Below, piece by piece: positions 1 to 8,005 of a DNA stretch of 64,000 nucleotides. The notes below the pieces were generated by a model. That model saw only the letters and a program-made list of their open reading frames with translations. It was not told where the DNA came from and did not search any database. Numbering within the stretch: position 1 is the stretch's first letter; the number at the start of each line of letters is the position of its first letter. Location: NCBI RefSeq assembly GCF_009746585.1, contig NZ_WRPO01000021.1:1-64000 (forward strand), read 5' to 3'. This stretch comes from Novosphingobium aquimarinum. Lineage in GTDB: Bacteria > Pseudomonadota > Alphaproteobacteria > Sphingomonadales > Sphingomonadaceae. The translations under genes and the position numbers were made by a program.

Positions 1-466
1 AGTTGTCGTCCGAGAAGTCACCGTGAAACTTAACGACATGGATGTGGTCCGGCTTCGCATCCGCGATGTCGACCACCGACGCGATCTTCGACACATCATG
101 TCCGCGCAGTCGGAACGCTCGCTCGAGATTGCTGTCGTAGTTCGTCGTGTAGATGAGGGGAAATCCGAGATCGACGATCTGGCGATGGACCTTCGAGGCG
201 AGCAGCTTCTCGTCGGTTACGTTCCAGCTCCTGTCCATCCAGCTGCGTAGGTCTCCGATGCTCCCCTTCCGTAGTTTGTAGAATTCTGCCACCTGCAGAT
301 AGTCCGCACCTGGGCCGACCAGAATGGCAGGATCGAAATCCAGCTCTCCGGCCATGTGCTCGATCAGCTCTCCCCACGACGGGAGACCGAGCGGCCGAGA
401 CAAGCCCGCTCCTGCGAAGAGGATCACTCTGCGATCCCGAACCTCTCGTGCAAGCATATCAAGCAT
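1..466 (-). CDS. SIR2-like NAD-binding protein, N-terminal part (Kongming KomC-like effector candidate)
   Basis: The reading frame on the minus strand runs off the left edge; about 155 N-terminal residues are present. It shows the SIR2 Rossmann signature FAGAGLS (residues 17-23), YTTNYD (106-111) and KFHGD (146-150), the pattern of prokaryotic SIR2-family NADases found in anti-phage systems. Its ATG lies inside the end of the HAM1-like gene (8-base overlap), so the two are probably translationally coupled. With the divergent adenosine deaminase the set matches Kongming-type systems, in which the SIR2 subunit depletes NAD when dITP is sensed. The C-terminal part cannot be judged. Function is inferred from family and context. 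Confidence 0.8.
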   Translation of the reverse strand, partial: MLDMLAREVRDRRVILFAGAGLSRPLGLPSWGELIEHMAGELDFDPAILVGPGADYLQVAEFYKLRKGSIGDLRSWMDRSWNVTDEKLLASKVHRQIVDLGFPLIYTTNYDSNLERAFRLRGHDVSKIASVVDIADAKPDHIHVVKFHGDFSDDN

Positions 467-1016
467 CGGCCTTCCCCTGCAGATGTTCCGCAAACGCGTT
501 CAGGGCGATCCGGCGCATCGATATGTCGTTCTTTCCCTCACCCATCTCCGCGAACGTCTGCTCATGTCCGTCAGGGACGAATACGCAGTCCCATTGAAAG
601 GAGGGATCACCCCGCGGCGCCGATGCAACGGTGCCGCGAATCTCGCCCTCGAAGTGATGGATCCGCCTGCCGTCACAGTAGCCGATCCAAGTTTTCGCGG
701 TGAGGCTGCGTTTCTCCCCATGGCCGAACAGTTCGCAGAACCGGTCGGCCTCCAGCGAATCCCAGAACGGCTGGGTTAGGCCACCCGGAAAGCCGTTGAG
801 CGCATCGATATAGAGGCACGTCTGCTCGACAAAGAGCCTGTGTCCGATGCGTTGGAAGGCACGCAGCACCTTGTCTCGCACGATTGCTTTCACGTCGCGG
901 GTTTGGATCTCATCGATCGCGACGCTGATCGGAATCACCTCGGCGCCTAGCGGCTCAAGAATCTTCCGTGCCTCATCGATCTTATGCTCATTTTTCGAGA
1001 GAAATCTGATCCGCAT
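459..1016 (-). CDS. HAM1/ITPase-like noncanonical purine NTP-binding protein (Kongming KomB-like candidate)
   Basis: A 185-residue protein with HAM1 (RdgB/ITPA) family landmarks: N-terminal SKNEHKIDEA, the YIDALNGFPG block and C-terminal FVPDG...TFAEMG...KNDIS. Housekeeping HAM1 enzymes hydrolyse (d)ITP and XTP. Here the usual Glu-Asp pair before the DALNG block reads Glu-Gln (VEQTC), suggesting weakened catalysis and a binding/sensor role; this is inference. It overlaps the downstream SIR2-like gene by 8 bases. I chose the ATG at 1016, preceded by GGAAGG; a GTG at 1028 would add four residues. In Kongming systems a HAM1-like subunit pairs with a SIR2 subunit as the dITP receptor. Confidence 0.82.
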   Translation of the reverse strand: MRIRFLSKNEHKIDEARKILEPLGAEVIPISVAIDEIQTRDVKAIVRDKVLRAFQRIGHRLFVEQTCLYIDALNGFPGGLTQPFWDSLEADRFCELFGHGEKRSLTAKTWIGYCDGRRIHHFEGEIRGTVASAPRGDPSFQWDCVFVPDGHEQTFAEMGEGKNDISMRRIALNAFAEHLQGKADA

Positions 1017-1059
1017 CCCGCCTTCCACTTCGTTGCGATGGCCTTTATCGCCGCCCTTT
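1017..1059. promoter_or_regulatory. 43-bp divergent intergenic region of the Kongming-like locus
   Basis: Only 43 bases separate the start codons of the leftward HAM1-SIR2 pair and the rightward deaminase, so the promoters must overlap each other or the coding starts. I could not define clear -35/-10 pairs. Confidence 0.35.
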
Positions 1060-2034
1060 ATGCTAGTCGACCTTCACGTCCATCTCCGGGGAACGCTCGT
1101 CAGGGAAACCGTACTCTTCCTTGCGGAGCGCAACGCTGTCGCGATCCCCAAGGCCATCCTCGCCGACGCGCGATATGGCTGGCACGATTTTACGACCTTC
1201 CTGAGGGCTTACGACCTCGTCACCTCTGTGGTGCAGTCCGCCACCGACCTCGAAGTAATCACGACCTCCTATCTTAAACGGTGCGCGGAGCTGGGCGGCG
1301 GCTACGTGGAATTTATGCTGTCACCGCCGGACCTCGCTCGCACGGGCGTCCCGTTTCCCGATCAGTTGAAGGCTCTCGGGGCCGCAGCTGACCGGGCCGC
1401 CGAGGAATGGGGCGTGCGTTCGCGCCTCATCGCTACCGCGGTCCGCCATCTCGGGCCGGGAGCCGCCGTCGAGGCAGCACGTATGGCTACCTCAATTCAA
1501 TCCGACATGCTGGTCGGCTTCGGACTGACCGGCGACGAGCATCAGCATGATGTGGGCGAGTTCGCCGAGGCGTTTCGTATCGCGCGGGGAGAAGGCCTGC
1601 GCGCCACCGCGCACGCCGGCGAACATCGGCCAGCCGACACGGTGATCGAGGCAATCGAGACGCTGGGTCTCGACCGCGTTGGTCATGGCATCAGAGCAGT
1701 GGAGTCGCCGGACGTCATGCGGCAGCTAGCCGAGGCCCGGATTCCGCTCGAGGTCTGCCTCGGCAGCAACTTAGCCCTCAGCCTCTACCGCTCGGTGGCG
1801 GAGCATCCGGTTGGAAGGCTGGCAGATGCGGGTTGCACAATTGTGCTCGGCACGGACGATCCTGGTTTCTTCGGCACCGATCTCGCCAAGGAGCACGCCC
1901 TCGCGCTTGAGGCCCACCCAAGTCTGGGGATTGAGACAGTATCTGCGAACGCCATCGCGGCAGCTTTCTGTGACGAGCATACTAAGGGCGTCCTCGCCCA
2001 CCTGCTCGAGAGCAACCTGCGCCGCAATTCATGA
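1060..2034 (+). CDS. Adenosine deaminase-like protein (Kongming KomA-like candidate)
   Basis: A 324-residue amidohydrolase of the adenosine/AMP deaminase family. It has the metal-binding HVHLRGT motif (residues 6-12), AHAGEH (about 184-189, with the catalytic Glu), VGHGI (about 207-211) and GTDDPGFFGT near 263, all in family order. Such enzymes convert adenine nucleosides or nucleotides to inosine forms. It is divergent from the HAM1-like/SIR2-like pair, which fits a deaminase making the dITP precursor for those partners. The ATG at 1060 puts the metal motif at the N-terminus as in the family; the open frame extends upstream but only over the HAM1 gene's start. It is far shorter than the RADAR deaminase RdrB. 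Confidence 0.85.
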   Translation: MLVDLHVHLRGTLVRETVLFLAERNAVAIPKAILADARYGWHDFTTFLRAYDLVTSVVQSATDLEVITTSYLKRCAELGGGYVEFMLSPPDLARTGVPFPDQLKALGAAADRAAEEWGVRSRLIATAVRHLGPGAAVEAARMATSIQSDMLVGFGLTGDEHQHDVGEFAEAFRIARGEGLRATAHAGEHRPADTVIEAIETLGLDRVGHGIRAVESPDVMRQLAEARIPLEVCLGSNLALSLYRSVAEHPVGRLADAGCTIVLGTDDPGFFGTDLAKEHALALEAHPSLGIETVSANAIAAAFCDEHTKGVLAHLLESNLRRNS

Positions 2035-2557
2035 CCTCAAGCCGCCTAGCCGCATCCCCTGCTCCGCGTCCACCAAGCACTTTCCGGAAACCGCCGACAT
2101 AGCGCTCGCTCCGATGCCTCGATTCACTCCCTGAAAGCCGCCTCCCGTTCAAATCCCGCCCTGACATCCGCTTAGTGGGGTCGCGACAGGCCGCTTTTGG
2201 ATGCGGAAGGCGCAATAGCTGTCGTCAGCCTAGAAATAGGCTGACCGGCACTGCACCCGTTTAGAGGCTCGACGGTAAAGGCTCCCTCACGGCTTGTTCG
2301 AGCGAGCGCTCCAATGCTTTGGCCCGCCACCATATGGCGAGGAACGCGTGGGCCTCGCCGCTTTTCGCGTCGAACACGAACGCTCTCCGGCACGGCTGCT
2401 CCACGACTGCCATGACCCCAGACTGCGGATTGGGTACGTCGGAGCCACCGCGGCTATGCGATGCGGTCGCTTTGCCCGATACAGGTGAGCCAGCGCGTCG
2501 GACATCAAACCTCTGGCAAAAAACGGCCGACAAAGGCAGTATCAGGTCGGGGGCTTC
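2035..2557. other. Gap between two defence modules; no confident gene
   Basis: No recognisable gene. A minus-strand open frame reading into this gap starts inside the next gene and is not credible at that length, although its last 60 or so residues (2261-2450) look protein-like and might be a decayed fragment. The gap may be a module junction. Confidence 0.4.
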
Positions 2558-3685
2558 GTGACGAAAAGCAGAAACGACCAGACGGCGAGCAAAATAGAAG
2601 AGTTGAAGCCGCCCACGCCGTGGCCGGGTGCGAACGCACGCTTGCTCGGTTTGGGCGTCGGATTGCCAATATCGCCACTCGATCGTCTCGCAAATTTCAG
2701 CGCTGCGGAGTTCGAACGCTTCACCCTGGAATGGGCTTCCGATTATCTGGCCGTGAAAAGACCAGAAATCGTCGAGGTTCAACAGCGCGGTGGCGCAGGC
2801 GATAAGGGCCGCGATGTGATCGCCTGGCATGATCCAAACACCGTCGCGGCCCGCAAATGGACGCTCTATCAGTGCAAACACTACGGCTCAGCGCTGGGGG
2901 CTGGCACAGCGGCAGCAGAAATCGGCAAGGTGCTGTTTTACAGCCACCGTGGCGACTACACCTTTCCGGAAGAGTATCACTTCATAACTCATAAGGGCGT
3001 GACCTCGCCATTCCAGGACCTGCTGGATAAACCTGAGGATCTCCGAAAGTTCATCATCGATAGCTGGGATGAGCATTGCCGGAGCAAAATCCGCAAAGAT
3101 CCGCTCGAATTGACGGCCGAACTCAAGGCCCACATCGAAAGTGTCCCTTTCACGGCTTTCCGTGCGAAGCAGCCGCTGACCCTTCTGAACGAACACGCCC
3201 AGACGAAATATCATCTAACTGTTTTCGGCGCGCCGCTGATCGAGCGCCCGAAGCCGCCCGAGCCGCCATCCGAGGTGGCACCAGGCGAGAACGAATATGT
3301 CACGCAGCTCATGGAAGTGATTTCAACTGACATCGGCCACACCGTGTCGAATCTGACCGATTTCCTGCATTCGGAAAAGCATCGCCGATTGTTCGATCGG
3401 TCACGCCTGACCTTCTATCACGCCGAAGGCCTCAAGGAGCTGGCGCGGGATCAGATGGCCGACATTGCGTTCTTTGATACCCTCCTGAAGGAGTTCCACG
3501 ATGGCCTGTATCACTGGCACACGAGCGAGCCTGGCGGCTATCCGCGGCTGATCCAAACCGTTAGGGCGTCTCAGAACATACAGCTCAGCAAACACGTGCT
3601 CGAGCCTCACGTTCTCCCGAACGACCGAGAAGGTATGTGCCATCAGATGGCGAACGAAGGGCAAGTCCGGTGGTGCGACAAATGA
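2558..3685 (+). CDS. ABC-3C system effector with Mrr-like restriction endonuclease fold
   Basis: A 375-residue protein whose first 110 residues carry PD-(D/E)xK nuclease landmarks: an acidic helix EFERFTLEW (51-59), GRDVIAW (84-90, Asp86) and YQCKHY (104-109, the QxK motif). The rest is helical with no family I recognise. It starts at a GTG after a G-rich stretch and shares ATGA with the next gene. Followed by a small middle component and a DUF3732 ATPase, it fits the effector slot of ABC three-component systems, predicted anti-phage/anti-plasmid systems. DNA cleavage on activation by the ATPase is inferred, not shown. Confidence 0.78.
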   Translation: MTKSRNDQTASKIEELKPPTPWPGANARLLGLGVGLPISPLDRLANFSAAEFERFTLEWASDYLAVKRPEIVEVQQRGGAGDKGRDVIAWHDPNTVAARKWTLYQCKHYGSALGAGTAAAEIGKVLFYSHRGDYTFPEEYHFITHKGVTSPFQDLLDKPEDLRKFIIDSWDEHCRSKIRKDPLELTAELKAHIESVPFTAFRAKQPLTLLNEHAQTKYHLTVFGAPLIERPKPPEPPSEVAPGENEYVTQLMEVISTDIGHTVSNLTDFLHSEKHRRLFDRSRLTFYHAEGLKELARDQMADIAFFDTLLKEFHDGLYHWHTSEPGGYPRLIQTVRASQNIQLSKHVLEPHVLPNDREGMCHQMANEGQVRWCDK

Positions 3686-4182
3686 GCTTGCCGGATCAAC
3701 AGGCACGACCCTTCAACACCCCGATAGAGTCGGGGCTACGGCTTCTCTTCGTCCTTGATGAAGCCAAGGGCGAAGCCTTCGATCTCCAGCGTCTGGTGTC
3801 CTACGATTATCTTCTCGTCCATTCCGGCGATGTGGAGGGCGGCCCGGCGAGCCTTCACCCCGCCGTGCCGTTCAGAGGAGGAGAGCTTCTGGTGAAGCGC
3901 GAACTCGTACTTGCGGGTCTCGACGCAATGTTCGCGAAGGAGCTTTTGGAGAAGAAATTCGAACCTACTGGCATTTGCTATCGTGCCACTGCGCTCACAG
4001 GCGCGTTCCTAAAATTGCTCGTATCCGCCTATGCATCCTCGCTGCGCGCGCGGGCGGCCTGGGTGGTTTCACACTTTGCGACTTACACGGACGAGATGCT
4101 CGAAAGTTACATGACCGAGAACGTGGGCCGCTGGGGCGCGGAATTTGATTGTCTGACGGCGATTAAGGAGCTGGAACTGTAA
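3682..4182 (+). CDS. ABC-three component system middle component
   Basis: A 166-residue protein between the nuclease-like effector and the SMC-like ATPase. Its opening (PIESGLRLLFVLDEA followed by DLQRLVSYDYLLVHS) and position are typical of ABC-3C middle components (MC2 type), thought to link effector and ATPase. The ATG at 3682 overlaps the effector stop (ATGA) and the stop overlaps the ATPase start (TAATG), so the three genes form one translationally coupled operon. No catalytic motif is visible. Confidence 0.72.
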   Translation: MSLPDQQARPFNTPIESGLRLLFVLDEAKGEAFDLQRLVSYDYLLVHSGDVEGGPASLHPAVPFRGGELLVKRELVLAGLDAMFAKELLEKKFEPTGICYRATALTGAFLKLLVSAYASSLRARAAWVVSHFATYTDEMLESYMTENVGRWGAEFDCLTAIKELEL

Positions 4183-6038
4183 TGCTCCAGATCAGGGAAA
4201 TACGCCTAAGCGGTCCAAATGTTGAAGACGCCTCCGTCAAATTCGGCCCCGGCCCGAACGTCATCGCCGGTGAATCCGACACCGGCAAAAGCTATCTGCT
4301 TCATTGCCTCGATTACATTTTCGGAGCCGAGGAGCTGAAAAAGCGGATCCCGCAAGCCGAGCCCTATGACGAACTGAAAGTCGAATTTCAAAACACGGCA
4401 GGCGACTATCTTACCTTGGTTCGCAGCCTTGCGGGCGGCGATCTTAAGGCGCATCGATCCCAGATCGACGCCATCGACGGAGATGGCGAGGCGATCGCAT
4501 ACCGGCGGCACGGCACAAGCAAGGCTGATGACGTAACATCGGTTCTGTTTCCTTTCGCGGGCATCAAGGAAGCCATGCTCCGCAAGGATAACGATGGGAA
4601 AGTTCAGCGGCTCACCATCCGTACATTCTTGCCGACGATAATCGTCGACGAAGTCTCCGTGATCGAAGAGCAGTCACCGGTTCTTGGGCGGGGAGGGTTC
4701 GATGAGACGGCGCGGAAGCGCATGTTCGCCTACATGCTCTCTGGCAAGGACGACTCCAGTGTCGTCGCCAGTGAAAAGAAGGCGATCGTCACGGCTCGTT
4801 TGAATGCCCAAGTCGCGCTGATCGATGACCTGTTGGCACCATTAGAACAACAGCTCCAAGCTGTGCCGACCGATGAGACAGAGGATTCCATTGAGAAAAT
4901 CGATGAGGCAATCGCCAGGGTCTCCGACGAGCTTGCCGCGATCGAAACAGAACGCGCGACCTTGCTGAATGAGCGCGACACCGCGAGCGAAATAAGAACC
5001 AAAGCCGAAACTCAAGTCTTGGCAATTGATCAGTTGCTGACACGATACCAGCTCCTCAGCGAGCATTACACCTCCGACCTGAGCCGTTTGGACTTCGTCG
5101 CAGAAGGGGCGCATTATTTCGATGGTTTGCAAACCATCGCCTGTCCGCTCTGCGGCCAGAATATGGACGACGAGCATACCCATAAGGCTGCGCAAGCCAG
5201 TGCAGAGGTTTATGCGGCCGCCAGAGCGGAAGCCGCGAAAATACTTGCTCAGCGTGCTGACCTAGAAGACGCCATTGGCAGCTTGGAACAGCGGCGCGAA
5301 GCGCGCGAAGTGGAAAGGGCGAATGCACTAGCCGCGTATCAGAGTGCCGAACGCAGGCTGGCCAGCATTTTGCAACCTGCTGCCGCGAACAGCACCGCGC
5401 AGCTTCGGCGCCTCAATGGGCGGCGACTGGAGTTGGAAACTGCCCGCAACACGAGCGACCAGGTCGAAACCTTGCGCGCGCTCAAAGCGGAAATCGAGCA
5501 GAGTAACACTAGTAAGGGTAAGGCCAAAAAGCAGTGGGAAAGCCTGCCCGGAACTTCCCTGCTGGCATTTTGTAAGGAAGTCGAAGCGGTTCTCAAAGAA
5601 TGGAAATGGGAAGGCGAAGGTCGTGTCGAGTTTGACGAGAAGAATTTCGACATCAAGGTCGATGGGCAAACTCGACAGTCGCACGGGAAGGGCTTTCGAG
5701 CTGTCTTGTATTCAGCCTTCGTGATCGCGTTGGTTCGCCACTGTCAGAAGAAGAATCTACCCCATCCGGGGGTCGTGATCATCGACTCGCCATTGACCAG
5801 CTATAAGCGGCGGGGTGCGAGAGATGTGAAGGGTTCTGACAGCACAGTAAGCTCCGGCGTCGAGGCAGCTTTCTGGGAATCACTCACCAAAATTGCCAAG
5901 GATGTGCAGGTCATCATCGTCGAGAACAAGGAGCCGCCTGCCAGTGTGGCCGCCGCCGTCCACTATGAGTGGTTTGCCGGAAATGAGGCCGAACCCGGCG
6001 ATCGGGTTGGCTTCATTCCCGACGCACCGGACACCTAG
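4182..6038 (+). CDS. DUF3732 SMC/Rad50-like ATPase of ABC-3C system
   Basis: A 618-residue ABC/SMC-type ATPase. Walker A is AGESDTGKS (29-37), and the C-terminal half has VVIIDSPLTSY (about 528-538), the Walker B/D-loop area typical of DUF3732 proteins. In between lie long Glu/Arg/Ala-rich coiled-coil stretches around a CPLC motif near residue 321 followed by HTH, resembling a zinc-hook-like turn. It would use ATP to sense a nucleic-acid or replication intermediate and license the upstream nuclease-like effector (inference from the family). It is the last gene of the three-gene operon; nothing is coupled downstream. Confidence 0.85.
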   Translation: MLQIREIRLSGPNVEDASVKFGPGPNVIAGESDTGKSYLLHCLDYIFGAEELKKRIPQAEPYDELKVEFQNTAGDYLTLVRSLAGGDLKAHRSQIDAIDGDGEAIAYRRHGTSKADDVTSVLFPFAGIKEAMLRKDNDGKVQRLTIRTFLPTIIVDEVSVIEEQSPVLGRGGFDETARKRMFAYMLSGKDDSSVVASEKKAIVTARLNAQVALIDDLLAPLEQQLQAVPTDETEDSIEKIDEAIARVSDELAAIETERATLLNERDTASEIRTKAETQVLAIDQLLTRYQLLSEHYTSDLSRLDFVAEGAHYFDGLQTIACPLCGQNMDDEHTHKAAQASAEVYAAARAEAAKILAQRADLEDAIGSLEQRREAREVERANALAAYQSAERRLASILQPAAANSTAQLRRLNGRRLELETARNTSDQVETLRALKAEIEQSNTSKGKAKKQWESLPGTSLLAFCKEVEAVLKEWKWEGEGRVEFDEKNFDIKVDGQTRQSHGKGFRAVLYSAFVIALVRHCQKKNLPHPGVVIIDSPLTSYKRRGARDVKGSDSTVSSGVEAAFWESLTKIAKDVQVIIVENKEPPASVAAAVHYEWFAGNEAEPGDRVGFIPDAPDT

Positions 6039-6575
6039 ACCTCTTCCTGGACACCGTCAGTACCCTTCGGCAACTCACCCTAATGGCCGGGGACAGGTTT
6101 TTTCCAAACCTCATAGAACGGAGCGAAAGCGAAGTGAGCGCCGTTCGCATGCTCGATCGTATCCGAGAGCGTGAAATTTTTTGCCACCCCGCAGGATCTC
6201 CGCACCAAGATAGATTGGATCACCGCAAGGAACGTCCGCTATCCAGATCGGCGGTGCTGAAAGGAGACGTTCCGGAGTGTCCAACTTTGCAGCCAAACCA
6301 CGATGAAGGTGCCGATGCTCGGTTTGGGCTTCCACGATATCGTCGAACGCAAAAACGCCGTACGCTGACCGATTTTACTCGCATGATTTCTCGGCCCGAC
6401 GCCTGTAATCCGGTCGCCATTTCCCACGTCCGCCAGCACGCCACTGACTGCGATCTCTTCACGGGTCTGATCTGCCCGGGCACGGCTGCGCCTCGGTCGT
6501 CTAACCGCAACGGCGGATCGGCAACTTTCTTCCCCTGACCTTCGGTCATTCCTCGCGATTCAAGAAAGCCGCCTT

Positions 6576-6590
6576 CCGCCATCCTCCGCT
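6576..6590 (+). repeat. Leader motif shared with the element B DUF736 gene
   Basis: CCGCCATCCTCCGCT occurs here, 154 bases upstream of the DUF736 start, and again at 43277-43291, 118 bases upstream of the other MATIG-type DUF736 start. In both cases a related CGCT-type GC-rich sequence follows. It looks like a conserved 5' leader element. Confidence 0.5.
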
Positions 6591-6610
6591 GCGCTTCGGC
6601 CCTACGCCCA

Positions 6611-6635
6611 CCCCAGAAAGTAGTACTTTCTGGGG
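6611..6635. promoter_or_regulatory. Perfect 12-bp inverted repeat upstream of DUF736 gene
   Basis: CCCCAGAAAGTA and its exact complement TACTTTCTGGGG are separated by one G. It lies 94 bases before the DUF736 start and is AT-richer in its centre than its surroundings. It could be an operator for a dimeric regulator or a hairpin in the leader; there is no T-run. Confidence 0.45.
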
Positions 6636-6729
6636 ACCCCGACCTGGGTGCGGCGACGCCCATCCCGGCCTTTCGATCACCCGTCGAGACCGCAAGTCCG
6701 CGGCTCGCAAAGACGGAAAGGAATTGAAC

Positions 6730-7056
6730 ATGGCTACCATCGGAACCTTCAAGAAGGCGGGCGAAGAATTCTCCGGCGAGATCGTCACCCTCTCAGTCCA
6801 GGCGAAGAACGTCCGGATCATCCCCGAAGTAACGCGCGCCAGCGAGAACGCCCCTTCACACCGGGTGTTCGCCGGCAAGGCGGAGATCGGCGCTGCCTGG
6901 GAGAAGCGCTCGAACGAAGGCCGCGACTATCTCGGCCTCAAGCTCGACGATCCGAGCTTCACCGCCCCCATCTACGCCAACCTCTTCGACGACGAAGGCA
7001 GCGAGAGCTACTCGCTCATCTGGTCCCGCCCGAACGGTCGCCGCAACGGTGACTGA
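6730..7056 (+). CDS. DUF736 family protein
   Basis: A 108-residue protein beginning MATIGTF, with GAAWEK, GRDYLGLKLDDPSF and a C-terminal SLIWSR block, the pattern of DUF736 proteins found on proteobacterial plasmids and ICEs. The function is unknown; the gene usually marks the start of the conserved backbone. The ATG at 6730 gives the family's standard N-terminus; a TTG six bases upstream is less likely. AAAGGAA lies just before it. A strong terminator follows, and the neighbouring XRE gene is convergent. Confidence 0.9.
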   Translation: MATIGTFKKAGEEFSGEIVTLSVQAKNVRIIPEVTRASENAPSHRVFAGKAEIGAAWEKRSNEGRDYLGLKLDDPSFTAPIYANLFDDEGSESYSLIWSRPNGRRNGD

Positions 7057-7068
7057 GCCGAACCGACA

Positions 7069-7094
7069 CCCCGCCCGGGTACGCCCGGGCGGGG
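7069..7094. terminator. GC-rich hairpin between convergent DUF736 and XRE genes
   Basis: CCCCGCCCGGG and its exact complement (11-bp stem) flank a four-base loop, with a T-rich stretch at 7104-7110. Placed between convergent genes, it could stop transcription in both directions. The equivalent gene in element B has a similar hairpin at 43704-43729. Confidence 0.75.
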
Positions 7095-7119
7095 CTGTTC
7101 GTCATTTTTCTATTGCGCC

Positions 7120-7347
7120 TTACGCACCTTCATCGCGTTTTGGGCGCTTCAATAGATCGGCGGCTTCCACACTGAGTTCGCGTGCGAGGCGATCGACCAC
7201 ATCGATCCCGGCGGCATACACGCAGCGTTCGAGTGAGCTGATATAGGTCCGGTCGATGTCGGCCCGGTGGGCAAGTTCCTCCTGCGACAGACCCGCCGCC
7301 TTGCGATAACGCTTCAGATTGCCAGCCAAGACCTCGCGGATATCCAT
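7120..7347 (-). CDS. XRE-family HTH transcriptional regulator
   Basis: A 75-residue Cro/C1-type protein that is essentially all HTH: LKRYRKAAGLSQEELAHRA then TYISSLER recognition helix and a C-terminal DVVDRLARELSVEAADLL. It probably controls the transfer backbone or itself. It faces away from the small gene at 7600, with a 250-bp divergent region holding two GGAGTATTC repeats. A counterpart sits at 45865-46083. Confidence 0.88.
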   Translation of the reverse strand: MDIREVLAGNLKRYRKAAGLSQEELAHRADIDRTYISSLERCVYAAGIDVVDRLARELSVEAADLLKRPKRDEGA

Positions 7348-7369
7348 GCAGCCGAGAGGCCACGCTTGT

Positions 7370-7393
7370 GGAGTATTCCGCCACGGAGTATTC
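7370..7393. promoter_or_regulatory. Direct repeat GGAGTATTC x2, candidate XRE operator
   Basis: Two exact 9-base copies start 15 bases apart (7370 and 7385), 23-46 bases upstream of the XRE start codon. The location suits autoregulation; the link is inferred from position. Confidence 0.4.
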
Positions 7394-7599
7394 TCTACAA
7401 CGACTCGGCGGCAGCGGCGGTGGGCTCTCCGAACAACCGCATCAACAGATCGCTATTGATCGCGTAGGGCCATGCGATTGCGCAAGAAAGGGCGGCGCTT
7501 TACTGCGCGCCTTGCATGCAGCGATGCAGTAGTTGCGCATAGTCCAGCACGGTATTTGCTCTATTGTGGTTAACACATTTTGTGCGAGCGGGGCGCGCT

Positions 7600-7872
7600 A
7601 TGACCAAATGCAGATTTGACGATCAGGCGCCCGATGCACCGGTTCTGACGCCGTACGACGATGACCACCTGACCGACTATCTCCGTCTGCTCGATGCCGA
7701 GGATGATGGGACCGACTGGCGCGAGACTGTCGTCGTTCTCTTCGAGATCGATCCGACCTCCGAACCTGCGCGGGCTGAACGAATGCATGCCAGCCATCTC
7801 GCCCGTGCGCGGTGGATGACCGAGGTTGGATATGCGCAACTTCTGGGCCACCAAGGCACGCTAAAGCGTTAA
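7600..7872 (+). CDS. Small conserved ICE backbone protein, unknown function
   Basis: A 90-residue acidic protein (FDDQAPDAPVLTPYDDDH... and a C-terminal HLARARWMTEVGYAQLL). It is clearly homologous to the product at 46356-46610 (shared HAPDAS/TPYDE-like N-terminus and HFARARWM C-terminus), and both sit between an XRE gene and a DUF6499/DUF2285 gene. I do not know a function; the conserved pairing suggests a role in regulation or maintenance of the element. Start chosen at the ATG at 7600. Confidence 0.7.
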   Translation: MTKCRFDDQAPDAPVLTPYDDDHLTDYLRLLDAEDDGTDWRETVVVLFEIDPTSEPARAERMHASHLARARWMTEVGYAQLLGHQGTLKR

Positions 7873-8005
7873 CTTTTTGTCCGAATTTGGGCAAATGACC
7901 GGTCCGTCCGCGCATCGCTTGGTGCGGACTCGGCGCTGTCCGCTCGCATCCATGAAGCCCACGCTGCGGTTCCAAGATCGCATCAAAGGCGGTCAGGAGG
8001 ATGCC

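Larger units (their letters stand above)
6039..6729. other. Non-coding stretch between ABC-3C operon and transfer core
   Basis: About 690 bases with open frames on both strands, none recognisable and none with a convincing start. The right part holds a perfect inverted repeat (6611-6635) and a 15-base leader motif shared with the second element. The left part may be decayed sequence at the cargo/backbone junction. Confidence 0.45.

Noticed and set aside
1060..2034. RADAR system (RdrA/RdrB)
   Set aside because: The deaminase is only 324 residues, far shorter than RdrB, and no RdrA-like ATPase is present.
2261..2881. 206-residue minus-strand frame overlapping the ABC-3C effector start
   Set aside because: It starts inside a gene with clear nuclease motifs. 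Only its C-terminal part lies in free sequence, and I recognise no domain.
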